From Bovifimicola ammoniilytica (GTDB lineage Bacteria > Bacillota > Clostridia > Lachnospirales > Lachnospiraceae), in the NCBI RefSeq assembly GCF_025567085.1, contig NZ_JAOQJN010000005.1:62001-126000 (forward strand): a DNA stretch of 64,000 nucleotides. Direction: 5' to 3'. Positions 1 through 8,265 of the stretch are shown in pieces (position 1 is the stretch's first letter; every line of letters begins with the position of its first letter). The notes under the pieces were generated by a model. That model saw only the letters and a list, made by a program, of their open reading frames with translations. It made no database searches and was not told the origin of the DNA. The position numbers and the translations under genes were made by a program.

Positions 1-2
1 TA

Positions 3-728
3 GAAACAGGATTTTCGGCAATAGGAAATATGACACAGAACTTCATTGGAATGGCAACCTGGTTAGATCCACTTCGTGAGAATTCATTTCCACAGAACTG
101 GACAATCTATTATTGGGCATACTGGATGGTATGGTGTGTGGCTACTCCATTCTTTATTGGTAAAATTAGTAAGGGAAGAACAGTTAAAAATACGGTACTT
201 GGTGGCTATGGATGGGGTCTTGCAGGAACGTTTACATCATTTATTATTCTTGGTAACTATGGTCTGGCACAGCAGATGAAGCATGGCCTTGATGTAAGTG
301 GAAGTATTGCAGCAAATGGCGATTATTCAGCAGCTATTATGAAAATATTTGATACGTTGCCATTGTCAAGCATAGGACTTATTCTTCTGGTAATAACCAT
401 GATAGCTTTCTATTCAACAACTTTTGATGCACTTACAATGGTAATATCATCATACTCATATAAGAAATTAAAAGTTGATGAAGAACCTGATAAGAAAGTC
501 AGAACATTCTGGGCGATTATGTTTATATTATTCCCGATAGCATTAATTTTCTCAGAGAATTCAATGTATAGCCTGCAATCGGTATCGATTATTGCAGCAT
601 TTCCAATTGGAATAATAGTAATAATGATAGTAGCAAGTTTCTTTAAAGATGCTAAGAAATATTTAGAGGAGAAAGAAAAACCAGTGATTTGCGAAGAAGA
701 TAAAAAAGAGACTGAAGCTAATAAGTAG
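3..728 (+). CDS. BCCT-family betaine/choline/carnitine transporter, C-terminal part (cut by window edge)
   Basis: The frame is open to the left edge, so only about 241 C-terminal residues are present. They contain the Trp-rich BCCT signature (WTIYYWAYWMVW) followed by the polar stretch GKISKGRT, which is typical of the segment around TM8 in betaine/choline/carnitine transporters. Several further hydrophobic helices follow, then a charged cytoplasmic tail (KKYLEEKEKP...). The family moves quaternary ammonium compounds with Na+ or by antiport; substrate cannot be told from this half. The gene is followed by a good terminator at 889-928, so it is a transcription unit separate from the surface-protein array. 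An internal ATG at 30 is not the true start. Confidence 0.85.
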   Translation, partial: ETGFSAIGNMTQNFIGMATWLDPLRENSFPQNWTIYYWAYWMVWCVATPFFIGKISKGRTVKNTVLGGYGWGLAGTFTSFIILGNYGLAQQMKHGLDVSGSIAANGDYSAAIMKIFDTLPLSSIGLILLVITMIAFYSTTFDALTMVISSYSYKKLKVDEEPDKKVRTFWAIMFILFPIALIFSENSMYSLQSVSIIAAFPIGIIVIMIVASFFKDAKKYLEEKEKPVICEEDKKETEANK

Positions 729-888
729 AAATATTATAATATTAATATTCATAAAAACATTATCGATATAGTAGTAAATACTAATAAATATTGTTTAATA
801 AATTAGTACTGAACTAATTGAACTTTGAAAATTAATATGGTAAAAAATAATTTTATATGCTAGTATATAAATATAGCTAGTAGTAAAG

Positions 889-928
889 GCGGTAAGAAGT
901 GTTGGGTGCAGATTTCTTACCGCTTTTT
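889..928 (+). terminator. Rho-independent terminator after the BCCT gene
   Basis: A 10-bp perfect stem (GCGGTAAGAA at 889-898 with TTCTTACCGC at 914-923) and a 15-nt loop are followed by TTTTT. Apart from this hairpin, nothing convincing is seen in the 367-bp gap 729-1095. The element resembles the terminator at 31302-31342 in stem and loop wording. Confidence 0.85.
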
Positions 929-1095
929 GATAACTAATGATTTGAATGATTCATAAATGTACGCAGGTTATATAAAAATATGAAATAACAGATTCTATAT
1001 TTTGGAAACAGTGGATAATTTATGATGAGGTACACAGGAAAGATATAAAAAAGCAGATTTTGTATTAAGAAAAACAATGGAAATGGAGAGAAGTT

Positions 1096-2736
1096 ATGAA
1101 AAAGTCAGAGAAAGCTATGGTATGTCAAATAAGACGTAGACATATATGCACAATTATGATTGCAATTATGGCTATGATTGTATTCAACATATGGTTTAAC
1201 AGTGTAGAAACTATTGCGGCAGAAACTACAGATATTGTAACGTTTAGCCGGCAGAAATTTACTGAATCTACGTATTCGTTAAAAATAATAGAAATTCATT
1301 TTGTTTCGAAGAAGGATTTGCGGGGAAATGTATTAACAGAAATTAATAAGCAGTCAGGACAGGACATAAGTGTTAAGCAGGATGGCTCTGTAAAGGTATT
1401 TTTGATAGATACAAATAAAGCATATGTGGTAAGTATGAATAATAAGACGATGCAGCCGGATACATGTGCATATATGTTTTCTGATTACATGAGACTTTTA
1501 AAAATCGATTTTACGAATTTCTATACAGGAAATGTAACCAGTATGAAATATATGTTCAGGAGATGTTATGACATAACAAGTATAGATGTAAGTAAGTTTG
1601 ATACACGTAATGTAACTGACATGCAATATATGTTTGCAGATTGTGAGAGTTTGAATTTTCTTAATCTGTCGAATTTTAATACTAAGAAAGTAACATATAT
1701 GCAGTATATGTTTATGGGCTGTACACATTTGAAAGATGTCAATGTATCAAGCTTTAATACGCGCAATGTAACAGATATGAGATATATGTTTGAAGGCTGT
1801 GGTCTTACAAGTATAGATGTAAGTAACTTCGACACATCTAAAGTAACTGACATGGCATCTATGTTTGCAAGCTGTGGTAACTTAAGACACTTAGATGTGA
1901 GTAACTTTGATACATCCAAAGTTACTAATATGTCGGTTATGTTTGGTAGCTGTAGGAATTTAGCAGAATTAGACGTGAGCAACTTTGATACATCTAAAGT
2001 AACCAATATGGGAGGAATGTTTCGAAATATCTATGAAATAAGAGAGTTAGATTTGTCTAATTTCAATACTTCTAATGTTAAGAGTATGTATCAGATGTTT
2101 TATGGCTGTGATAAATTAAAAAGTTTAGATCTGGCTAATTTTGATACATCTAAAGTTACGGACATGACGAAAATGTTCTGGTTTTGTGATGAGCTAAAAA
2201 AAATCGGTGCAAGCAGCAGTTTTAAAGTAAATGTGGAAGCACCGGAAATGTTCGAATATTGTTATGACCTTGAAGGAGGAAGTGGAACAAAATATGTAAT
2301 TGGCGGGAACAACATCGGTTCAGAATTTGCACACATAGATGGAGGAAGCAGTAATCCCGGATATTTTACAAGGACAGGCTGGAAGAAGCAGGGCAATAGC
2401 TGGACTTACATTAAAATTGACGGAAAAAAGACAAAAGGCTGGAAACAGGTTAAGCATAAGTGGTATTATTTTAATGGTTCAGGAATAATGCAGACAGGCT
2501 GGAAGCAGATTAATGGCAACTGGTTCTATTTTAATACTTCAGGTGAGATGAAGACAGGCTGGGGTAAGATTAATAATAAATGGTATTATTTTAATTCAGC
2601 AGGTCATATGCAGACTTCCAAGTGGATAGGTGGAACATATTATGTGAAAGCTGACGGAACAATGGCTATATCTCAATGGGTAGATAATGGCAGATATTAT
2701 GTCGGCGCAGACGGAAAATGGGTAAAGAAAGGTTAA
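1096..2736 (+). CDS. BspA-like (DUF285) surface protein with C-terminal cell-wall-binding repeats
   Basis: A 546-residue exported protein. Residues 1-42 are a basic/hydrophobic signal peptide ending near AAETT. Residues ~50-125 form an N-terminal cap (HFVSKKDL...AYVVSMNN) shared with four neighbouring paralogues. Residues ~130-390 hold about ten 24-25-residue repeats of the form FDTSKVTDMxxMFxxCxxLxxLDVSN, the DUF285/BspA-like leucine-rich type. Residues ~425-545 are CW repeats (GWKQINGNWFYFNTSG...) that non-covalently hold proteins to the wall. No LPXTG motif is present. The start has GGAGAG six bases upstream. It is the first gene of a tight pair; the next starts four bases after its stop. 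BspA-type proteins are known as adhesins; a role in adhesion here is inference. Confidence 0.85.
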   Translation: MKKSEKAMVCQIRRRHICTIMIAIMAMIVFNIWFNSVETIAAETTDIVTFSRQKFTESTYSLKIIEIHFVSKKDLRGNVLTEINKQSGQDISVKQDGSVKVFLIDTNKAYVVSMNNKTMQPDTCAYMFSDYMRLLKIDFTNFYTGNVTSMKYMFRRCYDITSIDVSKFDTRNVTDMQYMFADCESLNFLNLSNFNTKKVTYMQYMFMGCTHLKDVNVSSFNTRNVTDMRYMFEGCGLTSIDVSNFDTSKVTDMASMFASCGNLRHLDVSNFDTSKVTNMSVMFGSCRNLAELDVSNFDTSKVTNMGGMFRNIYEIRELDLSNFNTSNVKSMYQMFYGCDKLKSLDLANFDTSKVTDMTKMFWFCDELKKIGASSSFKVNVEAPEMFEYCYDLEGGSGTKYVIGGNNIGSEFAHIDGGSSNPGYFTRTGWKKQGNSWTYIKIDGKKTKGWKQVKHKWYYFNGSGIMQTGWKQINGNWFYFNTSGEMKTGWGKINNKWYYFNSAGHMQTSKWIGGTYYVKADGTMAISQWVDNGRYYVGADGKWVKKG

Positions 2737-2740
2737 GTTT

Positions 2741-4984
2741 ATGAATATTTTAAAGAAGTTAAAAGTTAATAATAAGAAATATGGTAAGCATATTATGGCA
2801 TTGGTGATTATGGCATTAATGCTGGTTGTATCCGGATTTATTACAGATATGAAGGAAGTTCAGGCAGCAGATAATGCTAAAGTTATCATGTTAAAGAAAT
2901 CTAAATTAAAGGCTGCAGTTCCTGACAGTGCTAAAAATATTGTATTTATTTCGAAAAAGGATATTAGGTCAGATATATCTGCAAAGATAGATAAATTAAC
3001 AGGTACAGATATAAGCATTGATGGTGACAGTTCCATATGTGTGTATTTGGTTGGTGATACATATTATGTAGTAAGCATGAATAATGCAATAATGGCTATA
3101 GATGAATGTGATATGCTTTTTAAATATTATTCACAATTAGAAACGGTTGAATTTCGCAACTTTGATATACGTTATGTAGAAAGTATGAGTTATATGTTTG
3201 AAAGATGTCAAAGCCTTAAGAAAATAGATTTAAGTGGACTTGATGCGCGATATGTAACAGATATGTATGGGATGTTTAGTAACTGCTATGACCTCACAGA
3301 GGTTAACCTGAGCGGACTTAATACGGAAAATGTGACTAATATGGGAGATATGTTTGAAAAGTGCAGGGAACTTACAAAAGTTAATTTAAGCGGAATTAAT
3401 ACTAAAAATGTGGACAGTTTTGTTGGCATGTTTAGTGAGTGTAGTAATCTCAAGGAACTTGATCTTAGCAGTTTCAATACGGGTAGTGCGAGAAAAATGG
3501 ATCAAATGTTTGCAGAATGTTCTATGCTTGAAAAACTGGATGTAAGCAGTTTTAATACGGAATATGTTACCAGTATGAGATATATGTTTAAAAATTGTGA
3601 CTCTCTAACAAGTCTTGATTTAAGAGGATTTAATACGCGATATGTCATAGATATGGGAGCCATGTTTATGAATTGTGGGAAACTTACAACACTTAATTTA
3701 AAAGCATTCAGAACTGATAATGCCAGTAATATGGGCTGCATGTTTTCAGGCTGCACATCACTTAAAAGTATAGACGTAAGTCATTTTAATACGGAATATG
3801 TATCAAATTTTAACGGAATGTTTGAAAATTGCAGTTCATTAACCTCAATAGATGTAAGCAAATTTAAAACATCAAGGGCTGGAATGTGGGGGATGTTTAT
3901 GGGTTGTAGTTCATTACAAAGCATAGACATAAGTAATTTTGAATTCAACGAGGCAGAATGGCTTGAGAGTATGTTTGAAGGATGCTCGTCACTCAAAAGC
4001 ATAAAGATGCCTAAAGCCAAGGCTGCGAATGTTACAAGAATGGCAAAGATGTTTCAAGGCTGTAAGCAGCTAAAAAGTATAGATGTAAGCTGGATAACAT
4101 CAGATTCTATATACACAATTGAGAATATGTTTAACGGGTGTACATCATTACAGAGTGTTAATCTTGGCAATCTTAATACGAAGAAAATAAGTGATTTCAG
4201 CTATATGTTTGGTGATTGTACATCATTGCAGGGAGTCAATTTAAGTTCATTTGATACAAGAAATGGAAGTAAATTTGATGGAATGTTTAAAAATTGCAGA
4301 GCTTTAACAAGTGTTAGCTTAAGAAGCTTCTCTACTGCAAAAGCTACATCATTTGACAGCATGTTTGAAAATTGTAATGCACTCAAATCGGTATATGTTA
4401 ATAAATTTGATGTAGGAAGCGCAACTGTGAATAATATGTTTAGAAATTGTTATAGCATTACAGGAGGCAATGGCACAAAGTATTCAGGTTCAAAGAGTGC
4501 ATATGTGCGTATAGACGGTGGAAGTGCGAAACCGGGCTATTTAAATAAAGTTGGTTGGATTAAAAAAGGAAACAAGTGGACATATAAAAAACTTGATGGA
4601 AGTCTTCAGACAGGCTGGATGAATCTTGATAAAAAATGGTATGCATTTAATGCTAATGGTGAAATGTATTCTGCTTGCTGGGTTAAATCAAGTGGAAAAT
4701 GGTATTATGTTAATGAGTCAGGCGAAATGCAGACGTCAAAATGGCTGAAATTAAGCAATAAATGGTATTATGTAGGTAAAGATGGAATAATGCAGACAGG
4801 TTGGCAGCAGATAAATAAAAAGTGGTATTGTTTTGATGCCAGTGGTGTAATGCAGACATCTAAGTGGATAAGCAATACTTATTATGTAAAAGCTGATGGA
4901 ACCATGGCAGTATCTGAATGGGTAGATGGTGGCAAATATTATGTCGGAGCTGACGGCAAGTGGGTTAAAGGGGCAAAGAAGTAG
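2741..4984 (+). CDS. BspA-like (DUF285) surface protein with C-terminal cell-wall-binding repeats
   Basis: A 747-residue paralogue of the preceding gene. Its Shine-Dalgarno (AAAGG) overlaps the upstream stop codon, suggesting translational coupling. A signal peptide occupies residues 1-43 (hydrophobic core ending near VQAAD). The shared cap module follows, then about 17 DUF285 repeats ending near residue 575, then roughly five CW repeats to the C-terminus. The last ~180 bp (4796-4975) are almost identical to the 3' end of the gene at 6123, with a single difference seen by eye (ACC versus ATC), while the rest of the two genes differ widely. This suggests recent gene conversion of the anchor. 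A terminator-like hairpin follows at 5032-5066. Confidence 0.85.
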   Translation: MNILKKLKVNNKKYGKHIMALVIMALMLVVSGFITDMKEVQAADNAKVIMLKKSKLKAAVPDSAKNIVFISKKDIRSDISAKIDKLTGTDISIDGDSSICVYLVGDTYYVVSMNNAIMAIDECDMLFKYYSQLETVEFRNFDIRYVESMSYMFERCQSLKKIDLSGLDARYVTDMYGMFSNCYDLTEVNLSGLNTENVTNMGDMFEKCRELTKVNLSGINTKNVDSFVGMFSECSNLKELDLSSFNTGSARKMDQMFAECSMLEKLDVSSFNTEYVTSMRYMFKNCDSLTSLDLRGFNTRYVIDMGAMFMNCGKLTTLNLKAFRTDNASNMGCMFSGCTSLKSIDVSHFNTEYVSNFNGMFENCSSLTSIDVSKFKTSRAGMWGMFMGCSSLQSIDISNFEFNEAEWLESMFEGCSSLKSIKMPKAKAANVTRMAKMFQGCKQLKSIDVSWITSDSIYTIENMFNGCTSLQSVNLGNLNTKKISDFSYMFGDCTSLQGVNLSSFDTRNGSKFDGMFKNCRALTSVSLRSFSTAKATSFDSMFENCNALKSVYVNKFDVGSATVNNMFRNCYSITGGNGTKYSGSKSAYVRIDGGSAKPGYLNKVGWIKKGNKWTYKKLDGSLQTGWMNLDKKWYAFNANGEMYSACWVKSSGKWYYVNESGEMQTSKWLKLSNKWYYVGKDGIMQTGWQQINKKWYCFDASGVMQTSKWISNTYYVKADGTMAVSEWVDGGKYYVGADGKWVKGAKK

Positions 4985-5031
4985 AATGAAAAACAAGAAT
5001 ATAGAATAAGTTAAGTGAATGTATAAAATAA

Positions 5032-5066
5032 AGTGGTTGCTGTGAGAATTATAGTAACAACTTTTT
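5032..5066 (+). terminator. Probable Rho-independent terminator of the first surface-protein pair
   Basis: AGTGGTTGCT (5032-5041) pairs with AGTAACAACT (5053-5062) with one mismatch and one wobble. Four further T residues follow (5063-5066). It sits 48 bases after the stop at 4984. Confidence 0.6.
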
Positions 5067-5101
5067 ACAAAATAATATAAATTTATATAGACAAAAATTA
5101 A

Positions 5102-5131
5102 TTGACATTTTATCGGTATACCGATAAAATG
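5102..5131 (+). promoter_or_regulatory. Promoter with a 26-bp perfect palindrome filling the spacer and -10
   Basis: A -35 TTGACA (5102-5107) and a -10 TAAAAT (5125-5130) are separated by 17 bases. A perfect 26-bp palindrome, 5106-5131 (half-site CATTTTATCGGTA), covers the end of the -35, the whole spacer and the -10. A repressor dimer bound here would block RNA polymerase. The obvious candidate is the HTH protein encoded immediately downstream, which would make it an autoregulatory operator (inference). Confidence 0.75.
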
Positions 5132-5150
5132 GTTTTAAGAGGTGAAGACT

Positions 5151-5669
5151 ATGGATTTTGTTGCAGAATTAAAAAAGCAAAATATGAATATTAGAGTATG
5201 TTCACAAAAGAGTTGTATTCCATATGCAACGCTTTATCCAATAATAAAAGGACAGGTTGATTTGGGAACATGCACGTATTACACTGTAGAAAAACTTGCT
5301 AAAGTTTTAGGATATCGTCCGGATCAGATAGTTTATCATAAGGAAGATTTCCAGACATTTAGAAACAATCTTCATCATGATATAAAGAGAAATGATTTAC
5401 AAACAGTGTTAGGAATTATTGAATGTGAAGATGTAGAATATTATCGATTTCATAGCGACTATATTAAAATGTTATATCTTGTTGCTACAGTTGACTACAT
5501 CAGTAAGAAATATGATATTCCTTTGTGTGACAAATATAATGACATGCGAAATATGAAACTTGAAAAACCATTTTATGTGGGGGATTCTATGATTACAAAT
5601 AAAAAATCCGGTATTAAAGAATTTGCTAAATATAACATTATAGAAGGGGATTTGTACGATGCAGTATAA
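5151..5669 (+). CDS. Small HTH-type protein, probable antitoxin/autorepressor partner of a nucleotidyltransferase-like gene
   Basis: A 172-residue cytosolic protein. Residues ~5-55 (FVAELKKQN...VLGYRPDQI) look like a compact helix-turn-helix: the IPYATLYPIIKGQ stretch resembles the recognition helix of small DNA-binding domains. The rest is unrecognised but ends EFAKYNIIEGDLYDAV, an ending I associate with proteins encoded next to DUF6036/AbiEii-like nucleotidyltransferases in Lachnospiraceae. ATG 5151 is preferred because AGAGGTG lies six bases upstream; a GTG at 5142 would sit inside that site. The stop overlaps the next start by 11 bases. The perfect palindrome in its promoter supports autoregulation. 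Family assignment is moderate and based on resemblance only. Confidence 0.6.
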   Translation: MDFVAELKKQNMNIRVCSQKSCIPYATLYPIIKGQVDLGTCTYYTVEKLAKVLGYRPDQIVYHKEDFQTFRNNLHHDIKRNDLQTVLGIIECEDVEYYRFHSDYIKMLYLVATVDYISKKYDIPLCDKYNDMRNMKLEKPFYVGDSMITNKKSGIKEFAKYNIIEGDLYDAV

Positions 5670-6071
5670 AGGGAGAATTACAAGAGAAAATGCATTTGAG
5701 ATAATAAAACAGTTTGCAAAGGAATATCGAAAAGAACTGGGAAAAGTTCCGGGAGAGATTATGATATTTCTGATGCTATTGGTGTAATGATTAGTGAGAT
5801 GGAAATAGGTAATGTAATTACTTTTGAAGATATTCAAAATGCATATACAAAATTGTATAATGATAAATTATCTGAAGAATTAATGAATCAAATGAAGCTG
5901 ATTTGTAATATGAATTTGGAAGAGTTAAAATCATATTATGGTAAACAAAATACATCTGAGCAGGAAATGGGTGAAAAAATTGTTACTTATATTGATGAAG
6001 GTGCTAATATCAATACGCATAATGTAGATGAAGTAATTGCAAAAATCAAAGAAAAATTAATAAAACAATAG
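5659..6071 (+). pseudogene. Gutted nucleotidyltransferase-like gene (AbiEii/DUF6036-type), core deleted
   Basis: An ATG at 5659, overlapping the upstream stop, opens a frame reading MQYKGRITRENAFEIIKQFA, continuing to KVPGE and then ending at TAA about 5785. From about 5757 a different frame continues with YDISDAIGVMISEMEIG and runs to 6071. The first piece matches the usual N-terminus and the second the usual C-terminal 'YDLSD' segment of small nucleotidyltransferases paired with the upstream HTH type. The central catalytic part, expected to hold a GG[SA]..DxD motif, is absent. The simplest reading is an out-of-frame internal deletion leaving an inactive remnant behind an intact regulator and operator. 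A standalone small protein from ATG 5787 (94 aa) cannot be excluded. Confidence 0.55.
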
Positions 6072-6122
6072 TAAAGATAAAGATTGAAAATATATATTAT
6101 TTCAGAGAAAATGGAGGAACTT

Positions 6123-8216
6123 ATGAAAATGAATAAGAAAAAGATCACTAAAAGTATAAGATGTGTAATTACAACATTGGTTGTGATTATGACAATTCTT
6201 ATTGGAAGTATGTATGTTAATTATGTAAAGGCTGATGCGGCAGAGAATATAGAAATATTTAATGATCGCGTGATGCGTAAAGCCATTGATGCTGACTGCG
6301 AAGAAATCATATTTATTTCTAAAAAGGATCTTCCTAAAACTGTGGCAGATAAGATAAACAAAATGAATGGAATAGACCTAAGTGAAAAAATGAATGGTTC
6401 AATAAAGCTATTTAAAATTGATAATTCATACTATATTGTCAGTATGAATAATGCCATAATGTCAATATCGGCTGGTGACTTTATCTTTTCGTATTATAAA
6501 GAATTAAAAAGCATAAAGTTTAATAATTTTGATACACGATATGTAACTGATATGAAATATATGTTTGCAGAAAGCGGGAAGCTTAAAGAACTTGATTTAA
6601 GTGGCTTCAATACAAGTAAAGTTACAGATATGTCTAGAATGTTCCAAGGCTGTAGTAGTCTTGAGAAAGTAAATATAAGCTCATTTAATACTAAAAATGT
6701 AACAAGTATGTATGGAATGTTCGATGGATGTAAGGTGCTTAAGAATATTGATGTTAAGGGATTTGATTCCCGGAATGTAACAAATATGGGCACGATGTTT
6801 CTTGGGTGTAATGCACTTGAGAATATCAATGTTAAGGGATTTGACACTCGAAATGTAACAGAGATGGGCTATATGTTCAGCGGCTGTGAATTATTAACCG
6901 GTATTGATGTAAGCTCATTTAATACATCTAAGACAACTAGTGTTGTTGGAATGTTTTATGGATGTACATCATTAAAAAGTATAGATGTAAGTAATTTTGA
7001 TACGCGTAATATACAATATATGACAGCAATGTTTGCTGATTGCAGTTCATTAACACAGATAGATGTAAGTAATTTCAGAACTCCAAAACTTATTACGATA
7101 GCGGGGATGTTTAATAATTGCAGCAAATTAAGAAGCATAGATATAAGTAATTTTGATACAAGTAATGTAGAAACAATTTATAGAATGTTTGCTGGCTGCA
7201 AATTGCTTACTAATCTTAAGCTGCCCAAAACTAAGATTACTAAAGTAGATGATATGGAAGAATTATTTAATGACTGTTCGTCTTTAAGAAGTGTAGACTT
7301 AAGTATATTTGATACGAAGAATGTAAAATACTTTGACAAAATGTTTAGAAATTGTTATTCACTAACCAGTCTGGACCTGACAACTTTTACAACAACAAAC
7401 GCAATAAAAATGAACAATATGTTTGAAAGCTGTATTGCATTGAAATCTGTATATGTGAAGAATTTTGATACAGCAAATGCTCAGAGAAAAAATATATTTA
7501 AGAATTGTTATAGTATTGTAGGTGGCGAAGGAACAAAATATTCAGTGGATAAAGATGAATATGCAAGAATAGATGGTGGAAGTTCTAAGCCGGGCTACCT
7601 TAGACAAGTTGGCTGGATTAAAAAGGGGGCAAAATGGAGTTATAAGAATTATGATGGAAGTCTTAAGACAGGCTGGCAGCAGATAAATAAAAGGTGGTAT
7701 TATTTCAATGCAAATGGAGTAATGCAGACAGGCTGGCAACAGATAAATAAGAAGTGGTATCATTTCAATGCAAGCGGAGAGATGCAGACAGGCTGGCAGC
7801 AGATAAATAAAAAGTGGTATTATTTCAATGCAAATGGAGTAATGCAGACAGGCTGGCAACAGATAAATAAGAAGTGGTATCATTTCAATGCAAGCGGAGA
7901 GATGCAGACAGGTTGGCAGCAGATAAATAAAAAGTGGTATTATTTCAATGCAAATGGAGTAATGCAGACAGGCTGGCAGCAGATAAATAAAAAGTGGTAT
8001 TATTTCAATGCAAGTGGAGAGATGCAGACAGGTTGGCAGCAGATAAATAAAAAGTGGTATTGTTTTGATGCCAGTGGTGTAATGCAGACATCTAAGTGGA
8101 TAAGCAATACTTATTATGTAAAAGCTGATGGAATCATGGCAGTATCTGAATGGGTAGATGGTGGCAAATATTATGTCGGAGCTGACGGCAAGTGGGTTAA
8201 GAGTGCTAAAAAATAA
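6123..8216 (+). CDS. BspA-like (DUF285) surface protein with expanded tandem cell-wall-binding repeats
   Basis: A 697-residue exported protein. ATG 6123 is chosen because GGAGGA lies at 6113-6118; an in-frame ATG at 6084 has no ribosome site. A signal peptide occupies residues 1-39 (ending near VKADAAE). The shared cap and about 13 DUF285 repeats follow, then a long CW region. At 7671-8090 the CW region is seven 60-bp units in head-to-tail order, mostly alternating between two near-identical versions (a 120-bp super-period). This implies very recent duplication and a likely variable copy number. The final anchor matches that of the 2741 gene almost base for base. Likely a wall-attached adhesin or ligand-binding protein (inference). 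Confidence 0.85.
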   Translation: MKMNKKKITKSIRCVITTLVVIMTILIGSMYVNYVKADAAENIEIFNDRVMRKAIDADCEEIIFISKKDLPKTVADKINKMNGIDLSEKMNGSIKLFKIDNSYYIVSMNNAIMSISAGDFIFSYYKELKSIKFNNFDTRYVTDMKYMFAESGKLKELDLSGFNTSKVTDMSRMFQGCSSLEKVNISSFNTKNVTSMYGMFDGCKVLKNIDVKGFDSRNVTNMGTMFLGCNALENINVKGFDTRNVTEMGYMFSGCELLTGIDVSSFNTSKTTSVVGMFYGCTSLKSIDVSNFDTRNIQYMTAMFADCSSLTQIDVSNFRTPKLITIAGMFNNCSKLRSIDISNFDTSNVETIYRMFAGCKLLTNLKLPKTKITKVDDMEELFNDCSSLRSVDLSIFDTKNVKYFDKMFRNCYSLTSLDLTTFTTTNAIKMNNMFESCIALKSVYVKNFDTANAQRKNIFKNCYSIVGGEGTKYSVDKDEYARIDGGSSKPGYLRQVGWIKKGAKWSYKNYDGSLKTGWQQINKRWYYFNANGVMQTGWQQINKKWYHFNASGEMQTGWQQINKKWYYFNANGVMQTGWQQINKKWYHFNASGEMQTGWQQINKKWYYFNANGVMQTGWQQINKKWYYFNASGEMQTGWQQINKKWYCFDASGVMQTSKWISNTYYVKADGIMAVSEWVDGGKYYVGADGKWVKSAKK
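7671..8090 (+). repeat. Seven 60-bp coding tandem repeats (120-bp super-period)
   Basis: Units start at 7671, 7731, 7791, 7851, 7911, 7971 and 8031, each beginning GGYTGGCARCAGATAAATAA. Adjacent pairs alternate 'NANGVMQ' and 'NASGEMQ' coding versions, and several 60- and 120-bp blocks are identical or nearly so. The repeats are in frame and encode CW-binding units. Confidence 0.95.
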
Positions 8217-8265
8217 GTAGAAAGCTAATGTAACATCTGCTTTGCAAAACGGAGGAATTAAAAGA

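Noticed and set aside
5142..5150. GTG start for the HTH gene
   Set aside because: It overlaps the AGAGGTG ribosome site that correctly serves the ATG at 5151.
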